In this document: positions 8,292 to 18,860 of the stretch, piece by piece
Layout: the number at the start of each line of letters is the position of its first letter
Numbering within the stretch: position 1 is the first letter of the stretch
NCBI GenBank assembly: GCA_905369775.1
Contig: CAJPJR010000003.1
Coordinates: 1 to 64,000 of the forward strand
DNA length: 64,000 bases
Reading direction: 5' to 3'
Source: Prevotellaceae bacterium UBA1746
GTDB lineage: Bacteria; Bacteroidota; Bacteroidia; Bacteroidales; Bacteroidaceae
Program-made: the position numbers and the translations under genes
The notes under the pieces: generated by a model
Told to the model about the DNA's origin: nothing
Database searches by the model: none
The model's input: only the letters and a program-made list of their open reading frames with translations

Positions 8292-8828
8292 ATGAACGAA
8301 AAATTGAAAGTAGACGAAATGGGTCGTCTCGGCTTGTCCGATTTCCGTGCGGCCCGCAAGTTCCCGCTCAGCGTAGTGTTGGACAATGTGCGGAGTGTGC
8401 ACAATGTGGGCAGTGTGTTTCGCACGGCCGATGCCTTTCGCCTGCGCGAGGTGTTGCTCTGCGGCATCACAGCCGTCCCGCCCTCGGCCGAGATGCACAA
8501 GACGGCCCTCGGCGCCGAGGAGTCGGTGGCGTGGCGACATTTTGCCTCCACGGCCGATGCACTGGCCGAGTTGCGCGCTCGCGGGGTGAAGGTGTGTGTG
8601 CTCGAACAGTGCCGGCGCTCGGTGGCGCTGCAAGACTTTGTGTTCGAACCGGGCAGCGAATATGCGCTGGTGCTCGGTCACGAGGTGCACGGCGTGGCAC
8701 AATCGGTGGTCGACGCGGCCGATGTGGTGCTGGAGATTCCGCAATTCGGCACCAAACACTCGCTCAATGTCAGTGTGGCGGCGGGCATGGCGCTGTGGGA
8801 AATGGTGAAGAAAGGGCGCTTTGTGTGA
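8292..8828 (+). CDS. TrmH/SpoU family RNA 2'-O-methyltransferase
   Basis: A 178-residue SPOUT-fold methyltransferase that transfers a methyl group from S-adenosylmethionine to a ribose 2'-OH in tRNA or rRNA. The three family motifs are clear: HNVGSVFRTADAF near residue 40, the LVLGHEVHGV block in the middle of the knot, and IPQFGTKHSLNVSVAAG near the C-terminus. The protein lacks the extra N-terminal RNA-binding domain of RlmB, as do many Bacteroidetes homologues, so the exact target cannot be assigned. ATG 8292 is chosen because the N-terminus (KVDEMGRLGLSDF) fits the family. It lies directly beside the DnaA-box array. Confidence 0.88.
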   Translation: MNEKLKVDEMGRLGLSDFRAARKFPLSVVLDNVRSVHNVGSVFRTADAFRLREVLLCGITAVPPSAEMHKTALGAEESVAWRHFASTADALAELRARGVKVCVLEQCRRSVALQDFVFEPGSEYALVLGHEVHGVAQSVVDAADVVLEIPQFGTKHSLNVSVAAGMALWEMVKKGRFV

Positions 8829-8913
8829 GCGCCGGCATGCCCCTGCGCGGGGTGATCTTGCACGCCCCGGTGCGGTTAATGCACCCGCCGACAAGCACAG
8901 CGAAAATAGACAA

Positions 8914-8951
8914 CGACGGCCGGACGCCCCGTGTGGGGCATCCGGCCGTCG
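8914..8951. terminator. Hairpin between convergent genes
   Basis: A 17-bp stem with one mismatch (8914-8930 with 8935-8951) and a GTGT loop lies between the TrmH gene and sbcC. There is no clear U-run, so it may act as a weak bidirectional terminator. Confidence 0.5.
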
Positions 8952-9007
8952 GTCGGTTTCGGGGGTGGCGAGGGCACCGTCTGCGGGCCGTCGGGCGGTG
9001 GGCCGCT

Positions 9008-12000
9008 TCAGATGATGCGAATGCGCGCACTGCCTCCGCTGCCGAGGCGTTCGACGCGAATTTGCGGTGCGATCTGCGAACGGATCTGCTCGGTGTGGCT
9101 CACCACGCCCACTTTGCGACCCTGTCCGGCCTCGAGTGCCGAGAGGGTGTTGAGCACCAAGTCGAGCGATTCCTCGTCGAGGTTGCCGAATCCTTCGTCG
9201 ATGAAGAGACTTCCGATGTTGAGTGTGCTGCTCGAGAGGGAAGCCAGGCCGAGGGCGAGAGCCAGCGACACGATAAAGGTTTCGCCTCCCGAGAGGGAGT
9301 GGACAAACCGGCGCTCGTCGAGCATATCGTGGTCGATGACTTCGAGTGCCAGGGTGCCTTTGATCACATTGAGCTGATAGCGCGGTGTGAGTCGGCGGAG
9401 ATGGTGGTTGGCGTGGTCGACGAGGAAGGAGAAGGTGAACGTCTGCGCCAAGTCTCTGAAGCGTTTGCCGTCGGCCGATCCGAAGAGTTCCTGGAGTCGG
9501 CCCCATTCCTCGGCGTTGTTGCGCGCTTTGAGCAGTTTGCGGTCGTAGTTTTCGGCCGCGCGCAGACTTTCTTGGTGTCGCTGTATGCGTCGGCGCTGTT
9601 CGCCCACGATTTCGCGTTGTCGGTTGAGGGCCTCGTTGAGCTTAGCGCGTTGTGCCACGAGCGTCGGCAGGTCGGTTTGTGTGTTGTCTTCGCCTTCGGT
9701 CTCGTGATTGATGCGTGCAGCCTGCGCTTCGAGTTCGAGATAGTGCTGCTGTGCGCGGTCGCGGTTTTGTTCGGCGAGGAGTCTGGCTTCTCGTCGCTCA
9801 TCGAGTTGTGCGCGCAAGGCTTTCCAGTCGCGCGGGTCGGCAAAGAGTTCGTTGAGCTCGGCCATTTGCAGCGGCGTGTGGTTGCTGTTGAACTGCGTGA
9901 TGGCCACATCGAGATCGAGGGCCACGGCGCGGCGATTTTCGTCGTTGCGCAGTGCCTCGTTGCGCAGGTTTTCCTGCTGTCCCTCGAGCTGGTGCAATAC
10001 GGTTTGTGCCTCCCGGTATGTGTTTTGTGCGGCGTCGAAGAGTTGGGTTTGCTCTTCGACGCGGGCTTGCAGGGCCTGTGCGAGTTGGGTGGGGGCATAT
10101 TCGCCGAAGAGTCGGCGGAGACGGTCGTTGCGCTCGCCGATGCTTTCGCGGTGTCGGTCTCTTTCCTCACGGCGCGCGTTGACTTCGGCGCGTTCGCCCT
10201 CGAGGCGCGTGTTGAGGAACTCGATTTGTCCGTCGAGCAGGGCCTGTCTGTTTTCGCCCTCCTCGATGCCGCGGTTCACGGTGGTCCACTCGTTGTTGAG
10301 TTCCGCCAGGCGCTTGCAGTATTGGTCCACCTCGCCCTCCTGCCATCCGTTGAGGGTGAGGATTTCGTCGAGGTCTTTGTAGAGTTGGGCCTGTCGAGCG
10401 TCGGTTTCGCGGAGGGCATTGTGCGTGTTGTCGATGCTCTGGTTGAGCACACGGAGATCGACGTCGAGCTTCTCGGTGATTTTTTTGCTTTCGGTGAGTT
10501 GGAGTTCGATTTGTTCGATTTCGGCCGCGAGCGTGGCGATGGCATTGTTGTGCTGATCGAAATGCGCGATCAGTTGCTCGCTTTCGTCCACTTTTTGTTG
10601 CATGGAGTCGAGCAGCATGTCGATGGTGGTGAATCGTGCCTCGCGGTTCACGCCCGGCGTGCACTCCTTGAACGAGGGGTCGAGGGGAGCAAAATACTGC
10701 CAGTCTCCTTCGAGGTCCGTTTGTTGCGAGGAGAGCCTTCGCATGGTGGTTTGTTCGCTGACGAGTTCGGCTTCTCTCGACGAAATTTCGAGACTCAGTT
10801 TCTCACGCTGCGCCGCCTTGGCGTTGAAGTTGGCCTTGGCGTCGTTGTATTCGCGTTCGAGCTGGGTTTGGGTCTCGCCCGAATACTGCGCCACCTCGGT
10901 GTGGTAGGGGTGATGCGCGCTGCCGCACACCGGACAGGGCATGCCCTCTTTGAGTTCTCGGCGCAGTTTTTTGATTTCCGAGATTTGGGAGAGCGTGTAG
11001 GCGCGTTCGAGCTGGAGGAAGCGCTCGCGCAGCATCATTTCCTCGCCCTCCACACGCCGATGATCGTTTTTGAACTGTTCGAGTTTGCGGGTGTGGCGTT
11101 CGATGTCCGCGCGGAGGTTGTCGATCTGTTGGTAACCCTGCACGATGTGCTGCCAACTTCTTTTGGCCTCCTTGAGCGCGGCGTGTTTTTGTTTGGCCTC
11201 GTTGAGATTTCGGTGGAGTTCCGAAGCCTCGAGTCCGCGTATGGCTTTGCGATGTGTGAGCACCGCGCCACGGAGTGCCTCTTTGCGGTCCTCGAGCCCA
11301 TTGCGTGTGCGTGTGGCGTCGTCGAAAGTGGCCTGCATTTCGGTGCGGCGTCGCGAATCCTCGGCATGTTTGAGGTGGAGGAGCTTGTTTTTCTTCACCG
11401 CGTCGGCGAAGATCAGCAAGCGCTCGTTGACCATTTGGAAACGCTCGAAGGTGCCGCGGTGAATTTCGAGCTCTTGTCGGCGCAGTCGGAGCGTTTCGAG
11501 CTGTCGTTTGAGTTGGAGCAGTTCTTCGTTGCGTTTTTGGAGTTCGTTCTCCCGTTCGGCCACTTTTTTCGTGGCCACTTCGAGGAGAGCCGCGGCGTTG
11601 TCGGCGGCCTCTGCGAGTCGTTTGATTTCGCCCTCGATGGCATGTCCCTCCGCTATGTCGGGTTGTTTGTGTCGGAGCTGCTCTTCGGCTCCGTTTTTGC
11701 GTTCGCGCGCCGTGGTGAACTGCTGTTCTGCGCGTTCGAGCAGCTGTTTCTGCTCATTGGTGCGCCGGGCGAGTTCGGTTTCGGCGTTTTTGAGTCCCTC
11801 GCCCACCTCTTTGAGTGCGCGGAGCTGCTCGAATCGGGTGCGGAAAGGCTGCACGGCGTCGTAGCGTTCGAGTTTGAGTTCGTCGGCTCGCAGTTCGAGG
11901 AGTTGCCGGTTGGCCTCGTTATATAATTGCGTGGCGTTGCGCAGTTCGGCCTCCGCGGCGTTGTGCTGTTCGTGCCAGCGAATGGTTTCTTCGAGGTGGA

Positions 12001-12784
12001 GGGTGCGCTTTTCGAGGTGGGCAATTTCGGTGTCGAGCAGGGTGATGCGCTCGTTGGTTTCGCGCAGTTCGGCCTCCGGCAGCTGTCCTTGCGCGGTGGC
12101 CTCGCGCTGTGCCACGAGAATGTCCACTTCGGCCCCCGCCTCTTTGGCGAGGTTGAAGATGCGTTTGGAGATGTCGGTGTAGACGTCCGTGCCGGTGAGT
12201 TTTTCGAGCAGTGCGCTCTTGTCGGCATGGCGTGCCTTGAGGAAATTGGCGAAGCTGTTTTGCGCCAAGATCACGGTGCGCGAGAATTGCGCGTAGTCCA
12301 GTCCCACGGCCCGCTCCACCGCCTGTTTGGTCTCGGTGATTCCGGCCGCCACGCGGGTGAGTTGTCCCTTGTTGGAGACGGTGCTGAGCGAGCGTTCGGG
12401 CTTGTTGAGCTTGCCGTTGCGGTTGGTCGTCACCTTCCACTCGGCTTCATATCGTTCGCCGCTCGAATTGACAAAGCGCACGCGGGCCCAGGCCTCGTCG
12501 GTGCCTTTTCTGAGGAAAGCCCTTGCGTCCTGTGGGGCGAGTTCGGGTGCATTTTCGGCGGCGTCTTCGCGTTGTTCTTGCGAAAGTCGCTCCACGTTCT
12601 CGAGTCTCGGCGCAGTGCCGTAGAGCGCGAGGCACACGGCGTCGAGCAGCGTGCTTTTTCCGGCTCCCGTGTCGCCGGTGATGGCAAAGAGTCCGGCCGA
12701 CCTGAGCGGTTCGGCGGTGAAGTCGATGGTGTGAGTGCCTGCAAGCGAGGTGAGGTTGTGCAGGGCGATGAGTTCGATGGTCAT
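9008..12784 (-). CDS. sbcC: Exonuclease subunit SbcC (Rad50-like)
   Basis: An SMC-like ATPase of 1258 residues, partner of SbcD in the MRE11-RAD50-type nuclease that processes hairpins and blocked DNA ends. The N-terminus has the Walker A motif GDTGAGKSTLLDAV (about 36-49). A very long coiled coil rich in E, R, Q and L follows, interrupted near residue 614 by the zinc-hook CPVC motif. The ABC signature LSGGETFIVSLALALGLA and the Walker B region (LFIDEGFGNLDEESLD) are near the C-terminus. The start lies 8 bases after the sbcD stop, so the two are co-transcribed. The length is at the upper end for SbcC. Confidence 0.95.
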   Translation of the reverse strand: MTIELIALHNLTSLAGTHTIDFTAEPLRSAGLFAITGDTGAGKSTLLDAVCLALYGTAPRLENVERLSQEQREDAAENAPELAPQDARAFLRKGTDEAWARVRFVNSSGERYEAEWKVTTNRNGKLNKPERSLSTVSNKGQLTRVAAGITETKQAVERAVGLDYAQFSRTVILAQNSFANFLKARHADKSALLEKLTGTDVYTDISKRIFNLAKEAGAEVDILVAQREATAQGQLPEAELRETNERITLLDTEIAHLEKRTLHLEETIRWHEQHNAAEAELRNATQLYNEANRQLLELRADELKLERYDAVQPFRTRFEQLRALKEVGEGLKNAETELARRTNEQKQLLERAEQQFTTARERKNGAEEQLRHKQPDIAEGHAIEGEIKRLAEAADNAAALLEVATKKVAERENELQKRNEELLQLKRQLETLRLRRQELEIHRGTFERFQMVNERLLIFADAVKKNKLLHLKHAEDSRRRTEMQATFDDATRTRNGLEDRKEALRGAVLTHRKAIRGLEASELHRNLNEAKQKHAALKEAKRSWQHIVQGYQQIDNLRADIERHTRKLEQFKNDHRRVEGEEMMLRERFLQLERAYTLSQISEIKKLRRELKEGMPCPVCGSAHHPYHTEVAQYSGETQTQLEREYNDAKANFNAKAAQREKLSLEISSREAELVSEQTTMRRLSSQQTDLEGDWQYFAPLDPSFKECTPGVNREARFTTIDMLLDSMQQKVDESEQLIAHFDQHNNAIATLAAEIEQIELQLTESKKITEKLDVDLRVLNQSIDNTHNALRETDARQAQLYKDLDEILTLNGWQEGEVDQYCKRLAELNNEWTTVNRGIEEGENRQALLDGQIEFLNTRLEGERAEVNARREERDRHRESIGERNDRLRRLFGEYAPTQLAQALQARVEEQTQLFDAAQNTYREAQTVLHQLEGQQENLRNEALRNDENRRAVALDLDVAITQFNSNHTPLQMAELNELFADPRDWKALRAQLDERREARLLAEQNRDRAQQHYLELEAQAARINHETEGEDNTQTDLPTLVAQRAKLNEALNRQREIVGEQRRRIQRHQESLRAAENYDRKLLKARNNAEEWGRLQELFGSADGKRFRDLAQTFTFSFLVDHANHHLRRLTPRYQLNVIKGTLALEVIDHDMLDERRFVHSLSGGETFIVSLALALGLASLSSSTLNIGSLFIDEGFGNLDEESLDLVLNTLSALEAGQGRKVGVVSHTEQIRSQIAPQIRVERLGSGGSARIRII

Positions 12785-12792
12785 GCCGGCGT

Positions 12793-14031
12793 TTATTTGT
12801 CGATGGAGTTAACGGCGATGTTGAATCTTTCGACGAGCGCTTCGGGCATTTCGTTGCCGTAGCGCGCGGTGTAGTATTGTTTGGCGATGTCGATGGGCGC
12901 CTGGCTGTGGAGCGAGTTTTCGACAGCAGGCCGTTGTGTGTCGTCCTGTGCGCTCTGTTCGCGGTAGGTCGAGGTGGTGATGCGGCAGAACTTCACGGCT
13001 TTGTGCTCAATGATCTCGCCGATGCGTCGGCGCAGTTCCGGTTCGGGTTGTGCGAGTCGGATGTTCATTTCCACATAGGGGTAGGCCTCTCGATCGTCGT
13101 CGGGCTGTGCGTCGGGGAGCGAGCGGAGTCGGCTCAGGGCCTCCTGCGGGTCGAGTGCGCCGCGGTCGGGCAGACTGACGAGTGCGCAGAGCGGCGTGTA
13201 GAACAGGGAGGTCGTTTCGACGTGTCCCTGCGTGTCGATTTCCACCAGGTTGACCGCGCGCTTATAGTCGCGCTCGCTGAACGAGAGCGCCAGCGGACTG
13301 CCGGCATAGCGCACATTGGCGCAATTGCCCACGGCTTGGGGGCGGTGAATGTGGCCGAGCGCCACGTAGGCATAGGCCTTTCCCATCGTGTCGATCTCCA
13401 CCATGTCTTGTCCGCCCACCACGAGTCGCTCGCTGTGTTCGTGTGCTTGGATGAGCGCGCCGTGGGCATAGAAGTGGGCCGCCACCACCACGGGCAAACG
13501 CTTGAAGGCCGTTTTTTTCAGTCGCTTGTCGAGGTTCGTCAAGTAGTGGCGCAGTCCGTCTTGCACGGAGAGTCCGGCGGGATAGTCGGCCGGTCGGAGG
13601 AACGGCAGGGCGTAGCACACCACTTCGGCCGTGTCCGATCCGCGGGGAGCGAGGGGCAGGATCATGCGCTCGAAATACGTTTCGCCCTCAGCGTCTTTCC
13701 ACACCGTGCCGCGCACGAAGATGTTGTGCAGGCGGAGCAGTTCCTCGCCCGCTTCGAGGCGGGCGCCCGAATCGTGGTTGCCGGCAATGAGAATGATGCT
13801 CATGCCGGGGTGTTCGACCGAGAGATGGGTGAGGAAGTCGTAGAAAAGTCGTTGCACCTCGGCGGCGGGGTTGGGGCCGTCGAAGATGTCGCCGCTCACA
13901 ATGAGGGCATCGGGCTGTTGCTGCACGATGGTGTCGCGCAGCCAGCCGAAGAAGTGGCGGTGTTCGGCCACACGATTGTGGCGATGGAAGACGTTGCCGA
14001 GGTGCCAATCGGCGGTGTGTATGATTTTCAT
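12793..14031 (-). CDS. sbcD: Exonuclease subunit SbcD (Mre11-like)
   Basis: A metallophosphoesterase nuclease of 412 residues. The five phosphoesterase motifs are visible: TADWHLG (6-12) with D8 and H10, SGDIFDG, GNHDSG, a histidine in the AAHFYAHG segment, and GHIHRP. It forms the nuclease half of the SbcCD complex, opening hairpins and degrading double-strand ends in an ATP-dependent way with SbcC. ATG 14031 starts the protein directly with the family-typical MKIIHTADWHLG. It precedes sbcC by 8 bases. A promoter with -33 TTG and a near-consensus -7 box lies about 45 bases upstream. Confidence 0.95.
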   Translation of the reverse strand: MKIIHTADWHLGNVFHRHNRVAEHRHFFGWLRDTIVQQQPDALIVSGDIFDGPNPAAEVQRLFYDFLTHLSVEHPGMSIILIAGNHDSGARLEAGEELLRLHNIFVRGTVWKDAEGETYFERMILPLAPRGSDTAEVVCYALPFLRPADYPAGLSVQDGLRHYLTNLDKRLKKTAFKRLPVVVAAHFYAHGALIQAHEHSERLVVGGQDMVEIDTMGKAYAYVALGHIHRPQAVGNCANVRYAGSPLALSFSERDYKRAVNLVEIDTQGHVETTSLFYTPLCALVSLPDRGALDPQEALSRLRSLPDAQPDDDREAYPYVEMNIRLAQPEPELRRRIGEIIEHKAVKFCRITTSTYREQSAQDDTQRPAVENSLHSQAPIDIAKQYYTARYGNEMPEALVERFNIAVNSIDK

Positions 14032-14076
14032 CGGGTAAGCTGAGGTTGGAGTCGCGCCGAAGGAGCGTCGACAGGG

Positions 14077-14107
14077 CGAATTTACGTTTTTCTGACAAGA
14101 CGGCCAA
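14077..14107 (-). promoter_or_regulatory. Promoter of sbcDC
   Basis: On the minus strand, TTG (14105-14107), a 20-nt spacer and TAAATTCG (14077-14084), one mismatch from TAnnTTTG. The leader would be about 40 bases. Confidence 0.55.
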
Positions 14108-14316
14108 GCGCACAAGGCTTATTTTTCCCACGTGGCGCGGTGCCTGTTCGCTGCGATTCGGCGCGCCGCGGTGATGCCGGCGGCAGCGCCGATCTACGGG
14201 GGCGCCGTGCGGCGCTCGGGGCTGCGCGGCACGGCGTTTCGAGGAGGAAGGTCGCGTGCAAAAATGCGGCGCTTTTGCCCACAAATTCCCTTTTTGCGCA
14301 AAAAAAGCCCCCCATG

Positions 14317-14349
14317 TTTGGGCAGATGGCACAAATCTGTTTAAGTTTG
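14317..14349 (+). promoter_or_regulatory. Promoter of ptb-buk
   Basis: TTTG at 14317-14320, a 21-nt spacer, and a perfect -7 box TAAGTTTG at 14342-14349. The leader to ATG 14435 is about 80 bases. Confidence 0.75.
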
Positions 14350-14434
14350 CAGGCGTAAAAAGTCGTTGGTCTCCGCCCCGCGCCGCCGGCGGTGCGAGAC
14401 CGTTTCCCCTCAGCGGCCCATCCCCCTTCTCACC

Positions 14435-15361
14435 ATGTCCCAACTCGTTCGTTCGTTTCCCGCCCTGCGTGCCCGGCTCAGTGCCGACGGCCGCCGTGTG
14501 CGGGTCGCCGTGTGTCGTCCCGCCGACGCCCACACGTTGCAAGCCGTGCTCGAAAGTGTGCGGCTCGGTTTTGTCCATGCCCTCCTGGTGGGCGAATACG
14601 ATGCCGCCGTGCTCGCGCAGGCCCCTCCCGCGGTGCGTGCCGAAGTGGAGTGCCTGCCGGCTGCCGACGCCGCAGAAGCCATGCAGCGCGCCGTGCAATT
14701 GGTGCACGACGGCGCAGCCGATGTGCTCATGAAGGGGCTGGTGAACAGCGACGACCTCTTGCGCCACATTCTCAACAAGCAGTATGGCCTTCGTCCCGCA
14801 GGTGCCGTGATCACCCACGCCGCCGTCGTCTCGTTGCCCGAGATAGATCGGCTCCTGGTGCTGAGCGATGTGGCCGTCATCCCCACCCCCACGCTCGAAC
14901 AGCGCGCCGCGCAACTGCGCTACACCACCGATCTGGCGCGCACCCTGGGTTGCGCCTGTCCGCGTGTAGCCTTGCTCCACTGCACCGAGAAGGTGAGCGA
15001 GGCCTTTCCCGTGACGCTCGACTACGTCGCCCTGCGTCGTCGCGCCGCTGCGGGCGAATGGGGCGAAGTGCTCGTCGACGGTCCGCTCGATCTGCTCTGT
15101 GCGCTCTCGCCCGCGGGCTTGGCCGACAAGGGGCTGAGCAGTGCGCTCGAAGGCCGCGCCGATGTGCTGCTCGTGCCCGACATCGAAGCCGGCAACGTGC
15201 TCTACAAAGCCCTCGGTCTCCTCGTTCCCGGCGCGCGCTTCGCCTCCGGCCTGTGCGGCACCTCGCATCCTGTGGTGCTCACCTCGCGCGGCGATTCCGT
15301 CGACGTGAAGATCGACAGCCTGGCCCTCGCCGCCCTCCGCGTGCTTGCGGCCGAAGCCTGA
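14435..15361 (+). CDS. ptb: Phosphate butyryltransferase
   Basis: A 308-residue phosphate acyl/acetyltransferase-family enzyme. It converts butyryl-CoA (or branched acyl-CoA) and phosphate to acyl phosphate and CoA. Family segments include ADVLMKGLVNSDDLLRHIL near residue 98, AVITHAAV, the VIPTPTLEQ region and the C-terminal GLCGTSHPVVLTSRGDS block common to Ptb/Pta enzymes. ATG 14435 is chosen because it follows the promoter and matches the usual family length. The gene for the next enzyme in the route, butyrate kinase, starts 44 bases downstream, so the pair yields ATP and free acid from an acyl-CoA. Whether the real substrate is butyryl-, isobutyryl- or isovaleryl-CoA cannot be read from the sequence. 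Confidence 0.9.
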   Translation: MSQLVRSFPALRARLSADGRRVRVAVCRPADAHTLQAVLESVRLGFVHALLVGEYDAAVLAQAPPAVRAEVECLPAADAAEAMQRAVQLVHDGAADVLMKGLVNSDDLLRHILNKQYGLRPAGAVITHAAVVSLPEIDRLLVLSDVAVIPTPTLEQRAAQLRYTTDLARTLGCACPRVALLHCTEKVSEAFPVTLDYVALRRRAAAGEWGEVLVDGPLDLLCALSPAGLADKGLSSALEGRADVLLVPDIEAGNVLYKALGLLVPGARFASGLCGTSHPVVLTSRGDSVDVKIDSLALAALRVLAAEA

Positions 15362-15405
15362 CGCCCTCCCCTCTTCTCAACGCCCTCTCACCCCCTCTCT
15401 CCGCT

Positions 15406-16482
15406 ATGTCCCTCACGCTTCGCAAAATTCTGGTCATCAATCCCGGTTCCACCAGCACGAAAGTGGCCGTCTACCACGATGAGCGCCCGGTGCTCATCAA
15501 AACCATTCACTACTCGGCCGACGAGCTCGCGCAATTCCCCGACTGTTTCGCGCAACTGCCCACGCGTCGCGAGCGCCTGCTGGAAACGCTGGCCGCCGAA
15601 GGCATCGCCTTCGATTTCGATGCCATCATTGCCCGCGGCGGTCTCACACACCCCATTCCCGCCGGGGTCTATGCGGTGAACGACGCCATGCTGCGCGACA
15701 CGCGCCACGGGGAGCGCCAGCACGTGTGCAACATCGGTTGCCATATCGCCGCGGCACTCGCCCGACAGTTGCCGGCTTGCCTGGCTTTGGTGGCCGATCC
15801 CGAGATCGTCGACGAGATGTTGCCCGAGGCGCACCTCTGCGGTCGTCCGGAAATGAGGCGTGCCAGTGTGTGGCATGCCCTCAATCAGCGCGCCACAGCC
15901 CGACGTCACGCCAAAATTCAGGGGGTGCGCTACGAAGACCTCAACCTCGTCATCGCCCACATGGGCGGCGGCATCACCGTCGGGGCGCATCGTCATGGCA
16001 AGTGCATCGAAGTGAACAACGGTTTGGACGGCGACGGTCCGTTCTCGCCTGAGCGGGCCGGCACCCTCCCGGCGGCCGATTTGGTGCGGGCTTGTTTCAG
16101 CGGCAAGTGGAGCGAAAGCGAAATGCTCTCTCGCATTGCGGGTCAAGGCGGGCTGGTGGCGTGGCTCGGCACGTCGGATGTGCGCGAAGTGTTGGCGCGC
16201 ATCGAAGCGGGCGACGCACAGGCGCGCTTGGTGCTCGATGCCATGATCTACGGCGTGGCCAAAACCATCGGTGCGCAGGCCGTTGCGCTCTGCGGACAGG
16301 TCGATGCCATCTTGCTCACAGGCGGTTTGGCCCACGCCGACTACATCACTTCGCGTTTGCGCGAGCGGGTGTCGTTCATTGCTCCCGTCCACATCTATCC
16401 GGGCGAGAACGAGCTCGAGGCGCTGGCCGAGAATGCGCTGGCGGTACTGCGCGGCGAGCGCGAAGTGCGCACCTACGCCTGA
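15406..16482 (+). CDS. buk: Butyrate kinase
   Basis: A 358-residue acetokinase-family (ASKHA fold) enzyme that phosphorylates ADP from butyryl phosphate. The N-terminal phosphate motif reads LVINPGSTSTKVAVY (9-23), followed by RGGLTHPIPAGVYAVN, the RHGERQHVCNIG block, HMGGGITVGAH and, near the C-terminus, DAILLTGGLAHADY. The length is standard. The protein is the second gene of the ptb-buk operon and is followed by a strong hairpin terminator shared with convergent miaB. Branched-chain carboxylic acid kinase activity is an alternative. Confidence 0.93.
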   Translation: MSLTLRKILVINPGSTSTKVAVYHDERPVLIKTIHYSADELAQFPDCFAQLPTRRERLLETLAAEGIAFDFDAIIARGGLTHPIPAGVYAVNDAMLRDTRHGERQHVCNIGCHIAAALARQLPACLALVADPEIVDEMLPEAHLCGRPEMRRASVWHALNQRATARRHAKIQGVRYEDLNLVIAHMGGGITVGAHRHGKCIEVNNGLDGDGPFSPERAGTLPAADLVRACFSGKWSESEMLSRIAGQGGLVAWLGTSDVREVLARIEAGDAQARLVLDAMIYGVAKTIGAQAVALCGQVDAILLTGGLAHADYITSRLRERVSFIAPVHIYPGENELEALAENALAVLRGEREVRTYA

Positions 16483-16514
16483 CATCCCCCGATCGGCGGT
16501 GCGATAAAGCACGG

Positions 16515-16555
16515 CAACGCCCCGTTTTCCCAAGTTGGAAAACGGGGCGTTGTGC
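16515..16555. terminator. Terminator, buk / miaB
   Basis: A perfect 16-bp stem (16515-16530 with 16537-16552) with loop CAAGTT. It sits between the convergent buk and miaB genes and is symmetric enough to serve both. Confidence 0.75.
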
Positions 16556-16602
16556 GATTATTGTGCCGGTTGTTCGGTGCATCTCAGTGTTTGCGGCGTC
16601 CC

Positions 16603-18036
<1,434 letters not shown>

Positions 18037-18040
18037 TGGG

Positions 18041-18262
18041 AAATGGGTCTATGTTAGGGCGTCTGTGGGGCGTTTCGTAGCCGGGTATACCGGTTTACGA
18101 GTAGACGCGTGTACGGGTCTACGAGCAGACGTGCGGGCGGTTCGGAAATCGGGGAGGAGTAAACGCGTGTACGCGTCAACTCGTCGGCGCGCGGGAGTTT
18201 CGGAGCGTAAATCTCTCGTCTACGCCGTTTACTCGTTTACTGTTTGTCTACCCGTTTACTTT
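18041..18262. repeat. Degenerate short tandem repeats between miaB and aroQ
   Basis: The space between miaB and aroQ is built from imperfect copies of words such as GTTTAC, GTCTAC, GTAGACG and GTAAACG, joined by CGAGT, ACTCG or GCGTGT. The left half reads mostly GTTTACGAGTAGACG-type, the right half ACTCGTTTAC-type, so part of the block is self-complementary. It overlaps the aroQ stop by a few bases. No gene is present. Similar heptad-like intergenic repeats are known from Bacteroidetes genomes, but no function is established. Confidence 0.6.
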
Positions 18263-18699
18263 TTTCTCAGCGCCTCCACGGCGAGTCGATAGCTGTCGGT
18301 GCCGAATCCCGCGATGACGCCCCGACACACTGCGCCGATGAGCGAGCGATGTCTGAAGTCCTCGCGCGCCTGCACATTCGACAGGTGCACCTCCACCACC
18401 GGCAGCGGGGCAATGCTGCTCACGGCATCGCGCAGCGCCACCGAAGTGTGGGTGTAAGCGCCGGCATTGAGCACCACGCCGAGCAAGTTCGGCTCGTCGG
18501 CCGCCGCTTGAAGGCGATCGATGAGCACCCCTTCGTGATTGCTTTGCAGGTGATCGATGACCAGCGTGCCGTCGTAGCGGCGGCGCAGTTCGTCGATGAC
18601 GTCGGTCAGCGTTGTGTGGCCGTAAATTTGCGGTTCGCGACGCCCGAGAAAATTGAGGTTGGGCCCGTTGAGCACCAACACATGAGGCAGAGCAGACAT
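18256..18699 (-). CDS. aroQ: Type II 3-dehydroquinate dehydratase
   Basis: A 147-residue enzyme of the shikimate pathway that dehydrates 3-dehydroquinate to 3-dehydroshikimate; type II enzymes form dodecamers. The N-terminus carries LVLNGPNLNFLGRREPQIYG (8-27) with the catalytic-type Tyr26 and Arg21. LNAGAYTHTSVALRDA and EVHLSN (catalytic-type His) follow. ATG 18699 gives the typical MSALPHVLVLNGPN start; an in-frame ATG at 18705 would add two residues. It is transcribed divergently from xerD, an arrangement seen in other Bacteroidales, from a promoter that physically overlaps that of xerD. Confidence 0.93.
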   Translation of the reverse strand: MSALPHVLVLNGPNLNFLGRREPQIYGHTTLTDVIDELRRRYDGTLVIDHLQSNHEGVLIDRLQAAADEPNLLGVVLNAGAYTHTSVALRDAVSSIAPLPVVEVHLSNVQAREDFRHRSLIGAVCRGVIAGFGTDSYRLAVEALRKK

Positions 18700-18825
18700 A
18701 AGCATGGGAGGTCAAAGCACATGTTTTCCCATCGGGAGGTTTCGCCGCCGCCGCGCCGTTGTGCAAAGGGGCGCGCGGGGCCTTTCGCTACTGCGGTGGG
18801 GCGATGAGAAAACGCGTCGATCGGC

Positions 18826-18856
18826 TTGAATCGACGGATAATTCTTCGTACATTTG
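18826..18856 (+). promoter_or_regulatory. Promoter of xerD
   Basis: TTG (18826-18828), a 20-nt spacer and TACATTTG (18849-18856). Its predicted start falls inside the -7 box of the opposing aroQ promoter. Confidence 0.7.
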
Positions 18857-18860
18857 CGCG

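Larger units (their letters stand above)
14032..14434. other. Divergent intergenic region, sbcDC / ptb-buk
   Basis: No gene is seen. The region carries the sbcD promoter on the left (14077-14107) and the ptb promoter at 14317-14349; the interior is G+C-rich with no further obvious structure. Confidence 0.5.

Noticed and set aside
8204..11926. Very long open frame (over 1200 codons) on the plus strand opposite sbcC
   Set aside because: It is the antisense shadow of sbcC in G+C-rich DNA; composition is low-complexity (Val/Glu/Phe/Gly-rich) with no motif, and sbcC is unambiguous.
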